From the NCBI GenBank assembly GCA_029263395.1, contig JAJCXO010000030.1, forward strand, positions 111,699-175,698: a stretch of DNA of 64,000 nt, read 5' to 3'. The notes under the pieces are model-generated. The model ran no database searches. It was not told the DNA's origin and saw only the letters and a list, made by a program, of their open reading frames with translations. A program made the position numbers and the translations under genes. This DNA comes from Acidobacteriota bacterium. GTDB taxonomy: Bacteria; Acidobacteriota; Thermoanaerobaculia; Multivoradales; J023. This document shows, piece by piece, positions 7,397 to 15,369 of this stretch (within the stretch, counting starts at the first letter, position 1; each line of letters begins with the position of its first letter).

Positions 7397-9007
7397 ATGT
7401 CACCCGAGTCGATGTCCTCTGCGCGTCGCTCCGCCGGGTCTTCAGATATCAGCGCCTGGGAGAAGGTCTTCTCCCTCGCCAGGAAAGAAGCCGACGACCG
7501 ACTGACCTTGGAGCAGGAGCTCAAGCGCTGGGGCCAAGACCACAGCGCCGATGCTGCGTTATACACCGAGTTCGAAGACGGTTTCCAGCTACTGTCGAAG
7601 ACTGGTGCGACGCCGTTCCCACAACAGATTCAAACGACGGAAGAGCTCGCTGAAGAATGGTCTCGCCTAGAACTTCCACAGACCCTCTTGTTACATACCG
7701 CCAATCTCGATGACCCGCAGTCGTCGACTGCGCTGGTGCTGTTAGCTGCCGGAGCCCGCATCAGCAGCCTCAAGCGGCAGGTTCAAGAACAAAACTTCCA
7801 GGCTAAATTCCGTGGCGTCGAGCTCCAGGCCCTCTATGACGTCGGTCTGGCGATCGCTTCCACTCTAGATCTCGAAGAGCTGTGCGAAGAGGCTTTGTTA
7901 CGGGCCGTGTCGTTGCTCGACGCCCGTCGCGGCGCGCTCTATTTGCTCGAATCCGGACGCTATCGATTGACCAGTCGTTTTGGCGGCGAGGCGCTCGCAC
8001 ACTTCGAAGCTGATCCGGCACAAATCACATCGTTGCTCGACGACAAGGCGAATGGTGCCAGCGCCTGGCTTCCCGGTGCCAACCACCTACTGGCCGTGCC
8101 CGTCGAGGTCGAACGTAATGCCCGCGGACTGTTGGTGGTCGCGGACAAGGAGAGTCGACACGGCGTGGGGCCTTTTCCAGCAACGGACCGTCGGACGCTG
8201 CTGCTCTTCGCCAACCAAGCCGCAATCGCGATAGAGAACGCCAAATTGCACAAGTTGGCACTCGAGAAAGAGCGACTCGAACGTGAAATGGAGTTGGCGG
8301 CGGAGATTCAACAGCAGCTACTGCCCAAAGTCATGCCGACGATTCCGGGTTACGAAGTGATCGGCTGGAATCGCCCGGCCCGTCAAGCTGGGGGGGACTA
8401 CTACGACTTCCAGCACCTCGAGAACGGCGGTTGGGGGCTAGTCGTTGGCGACGTCGTCGGCAAAGGAGTACCGGCTGCTATCTTGGTGTCTACCCTGCAC
8501 TCGTCATTGCGAGTGTTGCTCGATCAGATGGAAGTCGGGCCGGCTTTGATCGAACGCCTCAATCGCCACATCTTCGAGTCTTCGAGCGCCAACAAGTTCA
8601 TCACGATGCTGCTTGCTGCTCTCGATACCGAGAAACACACTCTGGCTTACCTCAATGCTGGGCACAACCCAGGGTTACTGGTCCGGGCTGCAGGCGACAT
8701 CGAGCATATGACTTCCGGCGGTCTTCCCCTTGGCCTACTTCCTGACGGCCAGTTTGGCAGCGCGACCCTCGATCTCGACCACGGCGACCTGATCTGTATT
8801 TACAGTGATGGCATCACAGAATGTGAAGCGCCCGACGAAGAAGAGTTCGGACTGGAGCGCCTGACCGACTTGCTCAAGAAGCATCGGCGCCAACCGCTGC
8901 CCGAAGTGCTCCACCTGATCGACCGAGCGGTCACCTCGTTCGCCCAGGGGTTACCACAAGGCGACGATCAAACGGTCATCCTGCTGCGTCGCCGACAGCC
9001 CGCTTGA
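7397..9007 (+). CDS. GAF-domain PP2C/SpoIIE-type serine phosphatase (RsbU-like)
   Basis: 536 residues. The N-terminal 130 residues have no clear domain. A GAF sensor follows (about 140-290; ALYDVGLAIASTLDLEELCEEAL is its entry helix), then the linker helix EMELAAEIQQQLLP seen in SpoIIE-type phosphatases, and a complete PPM domain. Metal-binding motifs are GGDYYDF, VVGDVVGKGVPAA, NAGHNPGLL, YSDGITE and GDDQTVILL. It should dephosphorylate the STAS protein upstream and thereby activate the switch. The module therefore has two GAF inputs, one in the transcription activator and one here. Its 3' end overlaps the convergent TldE-like gene by 32 bp. Confidence 0.9.
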   Translation: MSPESMSSARRSAGSSDISAWEKVFSLARKEADDRLTLEQELKRWGQDHSADAALYTEFEDGFQLLSKTGATPFPQQIQTTEELAEEWSRLELPQTLLLHTANLDDPQSSTALVLLAAGARISSLKRQVQEQNFQAKFRGVELQALYDVGLAIASTLDLEELCEEALLRAVSLLDARRGALYLLESGRYRLTSRFGGEALAHFEADPAQITSLLDDKANGASAWLPGANHLLAVPVEVERNARGLLVVADKESRHGVGPFPATDRRTLLLFANQAAIAIENAKLHKLALEKERLEREMELAAEIQQQLLPKVMPTIPGYEVIGWNRPARQAGGDYYDFQHLENGGWGLVVGDVVGKGVPAAILVSTLHSSLRVLLDQMEVGPALIERLNRHIFESSSANKFITMLLAALDTEKHTLAYLNAGHNPGLLVRAAGDIEHMTSGGLPLGLLPDGQFGSATLDLDHGDLICIYSDGITECEAPDEEEFGLERLTDLLKKHRRQPLPEVLHLIDRAVTSFAQGLPQGDDQTVILLRRRQPA

Positions 9008-10307
9008 CCGGGCCACAGAAACCCTCGGCATTGGCCAACACAATTGCCGGTGCTGAGATTGCGCCGAGCGGAGTGGTTGGTGTCGAGTGGACCACGGTCT
9101 CGCCACCGATGGCATTGAGCCGCGCCAAAGCACGGAGCAGACTCTCTTCCCAGGCAAAATCAGGTAGCGCGGCGCCAAGTCGCCCAGCTTCAATGCGGCG
9201 AACGCAGCGTGCATTCGCTCGAATCCGTAGTTGGGTCGGCTCATAACATTCTGGTGGATCAAGCCAACCGATGTAGATCCCACCGTCCGCCGCATCGAGC
9301 AGCTCTTGGTCCGAGGCCCCCCCAGGCAGCAAAAAGAGGTTGCCAAACAGTGCATCCTGACCACCAACTGCCTGCGCTGTCGGACGCATCCCGGCCTCGG
9401 CTCCTTGATACTCGTTGAGCGCCACCGTCGATGGCTGGCCCTCGCAGATCAAGTCGAGAGGCTGCTTGGGGGATCCCTCGAGGTCAAAAGGGAATGGCAG
9501 GCCAGGAAGCCGATGGCCATCGTCGCGCAGATTCAAAGCACGGTCAAAGACCTGGAAGTTGCGATGCCGGACCAGGAAGGAAGTGCCATCCAAATAGGAT
9601 CTGCCAGCAAGTGCAAACGTATTGATCACGTTCAACAATGCGATCGTGGCTTCGGGCGCCAGCAGCACCGGCACCGAGCCAGACGGTAACTCAGCACTTC
9701 TTTCCGCGGGTTGGTGGTTCACCCGTTCACAGATCTTTGGAACACCGAGTGCCGCCAACGAACGCGCCGACCCAGCAGCCCGGCTGCCGCCGTGCGAACC
9801 GTTGCGTCGAGCTTCGAAAGAAACTTCTGAAGATGCCGCAGAGCGCCGCAATCCATGGCTGTTGAAAACCGCCAGTCGGGTTTCCGACCAATCGAGCTGC
9901 CCTTTGATCGTGTGACCGCACCAAGTTTGCAGAAGTCCCTGGGCCGATTTCAGATCGAGCCTCGATAGTTCGCTATCGAGAAGTTTGCCGACAAAGCGCA
10001 AGTCGCGGTTGTTGGTTGGAAGGACGGGTTGCTTCTTGGCCTTGGGCTGGACCTTGGACACCGCCAAAGCTTGCCTCAGTCCGGCCTCGAGGTCGCTGGC
10101 ATTCGCCGTATCCGTGCGATGCCAACCTTGTCTGCCACCTTCGATCACCCGAATCAATACGGTCAACTGAGGGCTAGCAAACTGATCCTTTCGACGATCG
10201 GAAGACGCCTGACCATACTTGCGCTCGAACCACACAAGTTCGGTCTCATCCGCCGTCGATGTCGCCAGCACTTGTTCGAAAGTGGCGGAGACCTGATCGA
10301 AAGGCAT
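8976..10307 (-). CDS. TldE/PmbA-like protein (TldD/PmbA family), metal site absent
   Basis: 443 residues from the ATG at 10307, which has TAAGG five bases upstream; the open frame extends to 10460 without a better start. N-terminal FERKYGQAS and the basic strand LIRVIEGGRQGW, and the C-terminal run ECYEPTQLRIRANARCVRRIEAG then DFAWEESLLRALARLNAIGG, follow the layout of the TldD/PmbA fold. No HExxxH/HExxxD metal motif is visible, so it resembles the non-catalytic TldE partner. No TldD partner is present in the window. Such heterodimers process peptides in bacteria; an isolated member could work with a TldD encoded elsewhere. Sequence divergence is high, so confidence is moderate. Confidence 0.65.
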   Translation of the reverse strand: MPFDQVSATFEQVLATSTADETELVWFERKYGQASSDRRKDQFASPQLTVLIRVIEGGRQGWHRTDTANASDLEAGLRQALAVSKVQPKAKKQPVLPTNNRDLRFVGKLLDSELSRLDLKSAQGLLQTWCGHTIKGQLDWSETRLAVFNSHGLRRSAASSEVSFEARRNGSHGGSRAAGSARSLAALGVPKICERVNHQPAERSAELPSGSVPVLLAPEATIALLNVINTFALAGRSYLDGTSFLVRHRNFQVFDRALNLRDDGHRLPGLPFPFDLEGSPKQPLDLICEGQPSTVALNEYQGAEAGMRPTAQAVGGQDALFGNLFLLPGGASDQELLDAADGGIYIGWLDPPECYEPTQLRIRANARCVRRIEAGRLGAALPDFAWEESLLRALARLNAIGGETVVHSTPTTPLGAISAPAIVLANAEGFCGPVKRAVGDAAG

Positions 10308-10665
10308 AAAAGCCTTAGGTAAGGCTGAAGCGCGCGACAACGTCAGTTCCTCAATCTCTTCTCGGATGCCGTCTTTAGACTGGTACCGTCTTTGGACGAT
10401 GGCCGAGATGGGTGTCTTGTGAAGACGTGAATGGTCGGCTCGCGCTGCTGCGGAAGCCACGAAACCAGTTTACCAGGTCTGGCGTACGCTACGTCAGCAG
10501 ATGTCTGCCCCAAACACGCTCCCAACTTGCTCACGATAGAAGCGTCCCCCAGATCCGTCGGTGGCAAGACCGGGCGGAATAGAGCAAGATTGGCTTGTGT
10601 CTTGCAAGCTCATCTTGAGAAGATGGGCCAGCGAATCCGTGAGCCCGTCGTTGTAGTGAAAGGTT
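10308..10665. other. Divergent intergenic region, no recognised element
   Basis: 358 bp between the TldE-like gene (minus) and the PIMT gene (plus). The left 150 bp remain open in the TldE frame and could be an N-terminal extension from an ATG at 10460. No clear promoter, dyad or repeat was seen. It must contain the promoters of both genes if the short TldE start is right. Confidence 0.4.
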
Positions 10666-11490
10666 ATGAATAATCGAGCCCAATGGTCGCGTCGAGCCGA
10701 GGCGGAAGCCTGGCAGCCAGCTCGACTGCGGACGCGAACGTCTCCCACCGTGGACGAATGGCGACACCGGCAAGGCCCTGCTTTCGCTGGCGTCATGCTG
10801 GTGATCCTGATCATTTCACTATTCTGGAGCGACATCGCAACGGCTCAAGTCGACCCGTTCAAGAGGCTCCGGTACTCGATGGTCGACGAGCAGATCCGCA
10901 AACGGGGCGTCAAACAACCCGACGTCCTATCGGCGCTCGAAACGGTCCCACGCCACTTATTTGTCCCCGAGATGCAGCAACCGATCGCTTACCAAGACGC
11001 CCCGGTGACGTTTGCTCCAGGGCACAACTTGCCCCACGCTATCGTCTCGGCGCGGATGATCGAGTTGCTCGAGCTCGACAGCGACGACAGAGTGCTTGAG
11101 ATCGGCACCGGTTCAGGTTACGACGCCGCGCTGCTGTCGCGCGTGGCAGGCAAGATCTTCACGATCGAGATCGATCGCAGCCTCGGTGTGCGAGCGAAGG
11201 AGATCTTGGGTCAACTCGGCTTCAGCAACGTCGAGGTCAAGATTGGTGACGGTTATCGTGGCTGGCCCGAACAAGCTCCTTTCGACGCTATTCTCGTCAC
11301 GGTGTCCACTCCAGAGCCACCACCACCGCTCTACGATCAACTCAAAATGGGTGGCAAAATGGTGGTTGCCGTCGGTGACCTCGTCCAGGAGATGCAACTG
11401 ATCGTCAAGACCCCAGAAGGGCGCATCACCCGGCCGGTAAGTCTGGTCAACCTGGGACCGATGACCGGAGAAGTCAAGCAGCGAGAGTAG
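10666..11490 (+). CDS. pcm: Exported or membrane-anchored protein-L-isoaspartate O-methyltransferase
   Basis: 274 residues. The PIMT core is clear: YSMVDEQIRKRGV, VPRHLFVPEMQQPIAYQDAP, then SAM-binding motif I RVLEIGTGSGYDAALLS and GDGYRGWPEQAPFDAILVT. The usual PLPIGxGQTIS loop is changed to VTFAPGHNLPHAIVSA. An N-terminal extension carries a hydrophobic segment (about 43-61, VMLVILIISLFWSDIATAQ) ending in a signal-peptidase-like AQ, so the enzyme is probably periplasmic or anchored. The start is uncertain: the ATG at 10666 has AAGG only two bases upstream, and a GTG near residue 29 would give a tidier signal peptide. PIMT repairs isoaspartyl damage in proteins; SAM supply outside the cytoplasm is unexplained. 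Confidence 0.8.
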   Translation: MNNRAQWSRRAEAEAWQPARLRTRTSPTVDEWRHRQGPAFAGVMLVILIISLFWSDIATAQVDPFKRLRYSMVDEQIRKRGVKQPDVLSALETVPRHLFVPEMQQPIAYQDAPVTFAPGHNLPHAIVSARMIELLELDSDDRVLEIGTGSGYDAALLSRVAGKIFTIEIDRSLGVRAKEILGQLGFSNVEVKIGDGYRGWPEQAPFDAILVTVSTPEPPPPLYDQLKMGGKMVVAVGDLVQEMQLIVKTPEGRITRPVSLVNLGPMTGEVKQRE

Positions 11491-11623
11491 GTCCAAAAGA
11501 CCGACGCCCCTTCGCTCAGAGCCCTTCTCTCGATATCCTACGCCTGACGTCGGCGTCGGCCGACGACCGCACATCTGATTCACTGGCGACTAGACGTCGC
11601 CCGACCGAAATATTGAGGACCAC

Positions 11624-12127
11624 ATGAGCGAAGATTCCAAACCCCTGGTCGGTATTGTGATGGGCAGCGCCTCCGACTGGGGTGTGATGCGTGCTGCCCC
11701 GGAAACCCTCGAACGTTTTGGTGTTGCCAACGAATATCGGGTAGCTTCGGCCCACCGCACGCCCGCGCTGGCCACCGAGTGGGCCCGAACCGCGGCTGAC
11801 CGCGGTCTAGAGGTTGTGATCGCCGCCGCTGGCGGTGCCGCCCACCTGGCTGGAGTCGTGGCGGCCCACACCCACCTACCGGTCCTCGGCGTGCCGCTGT
11901 CGGGCTGGGCTCTCGATGGCTTGGATGCGCTCTTGGCTACCGTTCAGATGCCCAAAGGGGTGCCGGTTGGAACGCTTGCTATCGGCAAGGCGGGGGCAAT
12001 CAATGCCGCGCTCTTGGCGATTAGAATCCTCGCCTTGAGCCGTCCCGAGCTAGCCGAGAAGCTCCGTCAGTTCCACGAAGAAGAGACCCGTAAGGTGATG
12101 GAGATCGAACTGACACTCGACGATTGA
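11624..12127 (+). CDS. purE: N5-carboxyaminoimidazole ribonucleotide mutase (PurE class I)
   Basis: 167 residues, the usual length. N-terminal GIVMGSASDWGVM and the histidine motif ASAHRTP are diagnostic. AAGGAAHLAGVVAAHT and PVLGVPLSGWALDGLDALLATVQMP complete the active site. It interconverts N5-CAIR and CAIR in purine synthesis. No purK follows; instead the gene ends at a strong hairpin and a repeat element. The start ATG at 11624 is clear from conservation. Confidence 0.97.
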   Translation: MSEDSKPLVGIVMGSASDWGVMRAAPETLERFGVANEYRVASAHRTPALATEWARTAADRGLEVVIAAAGGAAHLAGVVAAHTHLPVLGVPLSGWALDGLDALLATVQMPKGVPVGTLAIGKAGAINAALLAIRILALSRPELAEKLRQFHEEETRKVMEIELTLDD

Positions 12128-12135
12128 AACCGAAC

Positions 12136-12166
12136 GCCGCCAGCCCATCTCAATCTGGCTGGCGGC
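12136..12166 (+). terminator. Hairpin after purE, probable terminator
   Basis: A perfect 10-bp stem, GCCGCCAGCC with GGCTGGCGGC, and an 11-nt loop, starting 9 bp after the purE stop codon. No T-run follows (AAGACGAACT), so it may act as a pause or Rho-assisted site, or stabilise the mRNA end. Confidence 0.6.
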
Positions 12167-12171
12167 AAGAC

Positions 12172-12396
12172 GAACTAGATCCCGTCTCGTTTTGCCATTT
12201 TCGGCTCAGCGAGGGAGGTCTTGTGGAGCGAGCAAGCAGCGAGCATGTTTGAGCTTCGCACCTGTTCGCATCTCGTATCCGATAGCACCAAAAGGGCTTA
12301 GGCTTCTCGCGACAGACCCGGCGAGTTCTGGAGCTGCGGCGCAGCCCACAAGACCTCCCTCGCTCTCGGCGCGCATTGGATGGGATCGAACTAGTC
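12172..12396. repeat. Dispersed repeat element, copy 2 (19-bp perfect internal stem)
   Basis: This copy fills the convergent gap between purE and the gene at 12395. It begins GAACTAGATCCCGTC and ends GATGGGATCGAACTAGT, clear terminal inverted repeats. The internal arms AGCGAGGGAGGTCTTGTGG (12208-12226) and its exact complement (12346-12364) form a 19-bp perfect stem. The arm differs from copy 1 by T to C, balanced by A to G in the other arm. A second palindrome, GCTGCGGCGCAGC, sits at the base of the 3' arm. The right terminus provides the TGA stop of the minus-strand gene. Confidence 0.85.
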
Positions 12397-12883
12397 ACAG
12401 TACGGCGAGCACTCGGCTCATCAGCCGTGCCGGCACCGCCACTCGGATGTCGGCATCATCACTGTCGACTTCGATATCGAAGGTGCGCCAGTTCTTGGTG
12501 ACACGGATGCGTTCGGTCGGAGTATCGACCTCTACCAACACGCCGGATGGACAGCTCTCAATCTCCTTGGCAATCGCTACCAAGCCCTCTTTGAACGGGG
12601 CGATCTCAGCCCGCATCTCATCCAAGGCATCCTCGGGCATCAACCGCGGAGCCAGGAAGACGGCAAGATCGACCAACAGGGCGGGAACCGGAACGTAGAG
12701 TCGGGCCCCGTCCGCACCACGCTCGCTGACGTTCACAGTGATCGTGCCGGTCGCAGCAACTGCCGTGGCGAAGGCAAACACCGGCATGAGCAGGACAAGA
12801 GTCGCAATTGCGACATATCGAGTGAAGGACCGGTGCTTAGTCTGATGGTCACGAGACATTTGGGAAGCTGTTGTCTGGCCCAT
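12395..12883 (-). CDS. Exported protein of unknown function, paralogue of 12920-13486
   Basis: 162 residues with a signal peptide (hydrophobic YVAIATLVLLMPVFAFATAVAA) followed by about 115 residues. Two similar strand-helix units are visible, ARLYVPVPALLVDLAVFLAP near the start and IRVAVPARLMSRVLAVL at the end. They match the corresponding units of the upstream gene (VKINLPFSLMSAAVAMI; VDVKFPLAVVDALL). The ATG has a strong AGGAGG upstream. It is the second gene of a two-gene operon 36 bp after its paralogue. No family is recognised. Confidence 0.75.
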   Translation of the reverse strand: MGQTTASQMSRDHQTKHRSFTRYVAIATLVLLMPVFAFATAVAATGTITVNVSERGADGARLYVPVPALLVDLAVFLAPRLMPEDALDEMRAEIAPFKEGLVAIAKEIESCPSGVLVEVDTPTERIRVTKNWRTFDIEVDSDDADIRVAVPARLMSRVLAVL

Positions 12884-12919
12884 GGTGGCCTCCTATTTGG
12901 ACGGACGGTCGTCAGTGGG

Positions 12920-13486
12920 TCAGTCGGCCTCGTTCTGATTGTCGATCCACACCTTGACGGTCTCGTCGCCGTCACGCACGGTCACAAGCTCACCCGGACC
13001 GTAGTCGGACAAGGCTTGCAGCGCCGCTTCGAAGTCAAACGTGCCTTCGGGTCCTGAGAGCAACGCGTCAACGACTGCCAGCGGAAACTTGACGTCGACG
13101 TCAGCACCATGTTCTGTGCTTTCGGTGGTCTTGATTAGAACGTACTCACCCGACTTCTTGACCACCACTGTTTCGTCACGGCTCTCGACGGTCACGAAGG
13201 TGGCATCGGGAGCATCTTTGATCTCGTTCCACAGGGCCATCAACTCCTGCCAATCCATATCGAGATCATCGATTCTGAGTTCGCCATCCATCCTGACGTC
13301 CTCAGGAATCATCGCGACTGCCGCACTCATCAGCGAAAAGGGCAAGTTGATCTTGACGGTTTCGCCATCGCGGGGATTTTCCACCTCGACGTGAATCCAT
13401 TGGTCAGCCACAGCCATACCGGTCATTGCCAGCGCAGCGATCAGAAAACAGAACAAAGATTTGCTAAAGAGCGACGTATGTTTCAT
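12920..13486 (-). CDS. Exported protein of unknown function, paralogue of 12395-12883
   Basis: 188 residues from the ATG at 13486 (AGGAGA eight bases upstream); a longer frame to 13711 lacks support. The signal peptide runs LFCFLIAALAMTGMAVA. The mature part has two repeats of a beta unit ending in an LPFSLM/FPLAVV hydrophobic helix, separated by an acidic stretch (DDLDMDW). Both it and its downstream paralogue are small, acidic, periplasmic proteins, likely from a tandem duplication. I do not recognise the family. Confidence 0.75.
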   Translation of the reverse strand: MKHTSLFSKSLFCFLIAALAMTGMAVADQWIHVEVENPRDGETVKINLPFSLMSAAVAMIPEDVRMDGELRIDDLDMDWQELMALWNEIKDAPDATFVTVESRDETVVVKKSGEYVLIKTTESTEHGADVDVKFPLAVVDALLSGPEGTFDFEAALQALSDYGPGELVTVRDGDETVKVWIDNQNEAD

Positions 13487-13661
13487 GAGGGAATCTCCTG
13501 TATGAATGTGAGGCTTATGAGCAACCTCTACCCATACAACGGAGTCCATTCGACTTTTGTTACGCGGCGATCCCAACCATCTTTCTTGAATCGACCCTGT
13601 TGCAGCCTGTCCCAGTGATCGCGCCGGACACCTCAGAGGTGCGGTAGGCTTGCAGTTCCCT

Positions 13662-15284
13662 ATGTCTTCATCCTCGAATCGGGCCGACTCACCAGTCGCG
13701 TCGCCACCCAATCAGTTCATACCCTTGGGCTCCGCTGACGCCGAGACACCAACTCGACCGTCCGACGCCGCATATCTGATGTCAGCCGTTGTGTGTGCTT
13801 TGTTGATCGCCATCCCGTTTCTGGTGACCACACTGCCGCCGATCACGGATCTACCTCAGCAAACCGCGCAGATCCGGCTGCTGTTGGAGGCGACGAGTCA
13901 GGACGACAGCCCGTACCGAGTGCAATGGCTCCATCCCAACAAGTTGGGTTATATCCCACTGTTGATCGCTTGGATGACGACGACCCCAATGGCCGCGGGC
14001 CGCATCGGTGTCTTGATCATTGGTTTGCTGTGGGTCGCCGCTCTGCACGGCCTGGCACGCGCTACCGACCGTGCCCCGGCGGCGGCGGGACTGGCCTGTG
14101 TGTTCTTCTTCAACCACTTGACCTATTGGGGCCTACTCAACGCCCTGATCGGCTTACCGATCTTCGTCCTGTGGTTCCTGTTGATCGAGAAGCTGCATTC
14201 AATCAGCCGGGCCAACAACAGTCCGTCGGTGAAACACGGCCTGCTCCTCTTGGTGTCCGCGGTTTTGCTCTACTCGGCACATGTCCTCTGGCTGGCGGCC
14301 GGTCTCGCCTGGCTGACTGTCGACGCCCTGGCCAATCGCTTGGGCTGGCGTGCCCTGGCAACGCGCCTGGCCTGGGTATCGCCGATATTTGTCGCCGCTC
14401 TAGTCTGGTATCCTCAATTGCAAGAAAGCGGCTTTGTCTCGGACACCTACTGGGGCCGTTCGCCGATCGGTCGCCTCCACCCAGAATGGTGGCTCAATTC
14501 GGCTCTCGGCGGCCTCGAGGGTCGCGTCGAGCCCACGTTGGGGTTGTTCATTTGTGGTTGGCTGGCGCTTGGCGCGCTCTCCTGGTGGCGCCCCGCAGCA
14601 GCAGTCCCAAAGGACCGAGGGCATCACAGCCTGCTGCTGGCCGGAGCGTGCTTCATGGTGGTCGCCCTGTGCCTGCCAGCGGTCATCCAGAGCACTATTT
14701 TCTTCGCATCACGCTGGCTACCGGTGGGGGTTGTGCTAATTGTGCTCGGTTGGCCGCAGCCGCCGCTCCGTCCGGTGCTCAGAGCCATTCCGCCTTATCT
14801 GATCCTCGCCAGCCTGGCGACCGCCTCCGCCGCAGTGTGGATCGATTTTGAGCGACGAGAGCTCGATGGGTTACCGGCGGCCCTGGCTGCCATCCCCCCC
14901 GAACAGCGCGTGCTCGGACTCGACCTGGTGCGCACCAGTGAGCGCATCAAAGGTTTTCCTTTTTATCACCTCTACGCCTACTCACAAGTACTGCACGGCG
15001 GCGAGCTGGCGCGTTCGTTCGCCAATTTCGGCTCGAGCCTGGTGGTCTTTCGCGATCTGCCGCGGACCTTCCCCTGGACTGAAGGCCTCGATTGGCGCGC
15101 CAAGAAGATTCGCCGATCCGATATGGATCATTTCGAGTATGTACTGATTCATGGTGACACCAAGGCTCAAGCTCCATTTCTCGCCGATCCTCGGCTACGA
15201 CCCGTCACTGCCGAACGACTCTGGAGACTCTACAGCGTCGACGCCGGGAGCACCGCTGCAACTCCTTCGAAGTCCGGTACGTAG
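13662..15284 (+). CDS. Multipass membrane protein, possibly GT-C-like
   Basis: 540 residues from the ATG at 13662; a TTG at 13650 is an alternative start. About ten hydrophobic segments follow a polar N-terminus. The first periplasmic loop contains TLPPITDLPQQTAQIRLLLE, a position where GT-C glycosyltransferases carry acidic residues. The C-terminal 120 residues are soluble. This layout fits polyprenyl-linked sugar transferases or related membrane proteins, but no diagnostic motif is present, so the function is left open. The next gene starts 85 bp downstream in the same direction. Confidence 0.65.
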   Translation: MSSSSNRADSPVASPPNQFIPLGSADAETPTRPSDAAYLMSAVVCALLIAIPFLVTTLPPITDLPQQTAQIRLLLEATSQDDSPYRVQWLHPNKLGYIPLLIAWMTTTPMAAGRIGVLIIGLLWVAALHGLARATDRAPAAAGLACVFFFNHLTYWGLLNALIGLPIFVLWFLLIEKLHSISRANNSPSVKHGLLLLVSAVLLYSAHVLWLAAGLAWLTVDALANRLGWRALATRLAWVSPIFVAALVWYPQLQESGFVSDTYWGRSPIGRLHPEWWLNSALGGLEGRVEPTLGLFICGWLALGALSWWRPAAAVPKDRGHHSLLLAGACFMVVALCLPAVIQSTIFFASRWLPVGVVLIVLGWPQPPLRPVLRAIPPYLILASLATASAAVWIDFERRELDGLPAALAAIPPEQRVLGLDLVRTSERIKGFPFYHLYAYSQVLHGGELARSFANFGSSLVVFRDLPRTFPWTEGLDWRAKKIRRSDMDHFEYVLIHGDTKAQAPFLADPRLRPVTAERLWRLYSVDAGSTAATPSKSGT

Positions 15285-15369
15285 GAACTCATGACGCTAC
15301 TCAGGATGGTTGGGGCCGAACGGTCTCCAAAAAAGCCAAGGCCGCAGGGTGCCCTGAGCACGAGATGAC

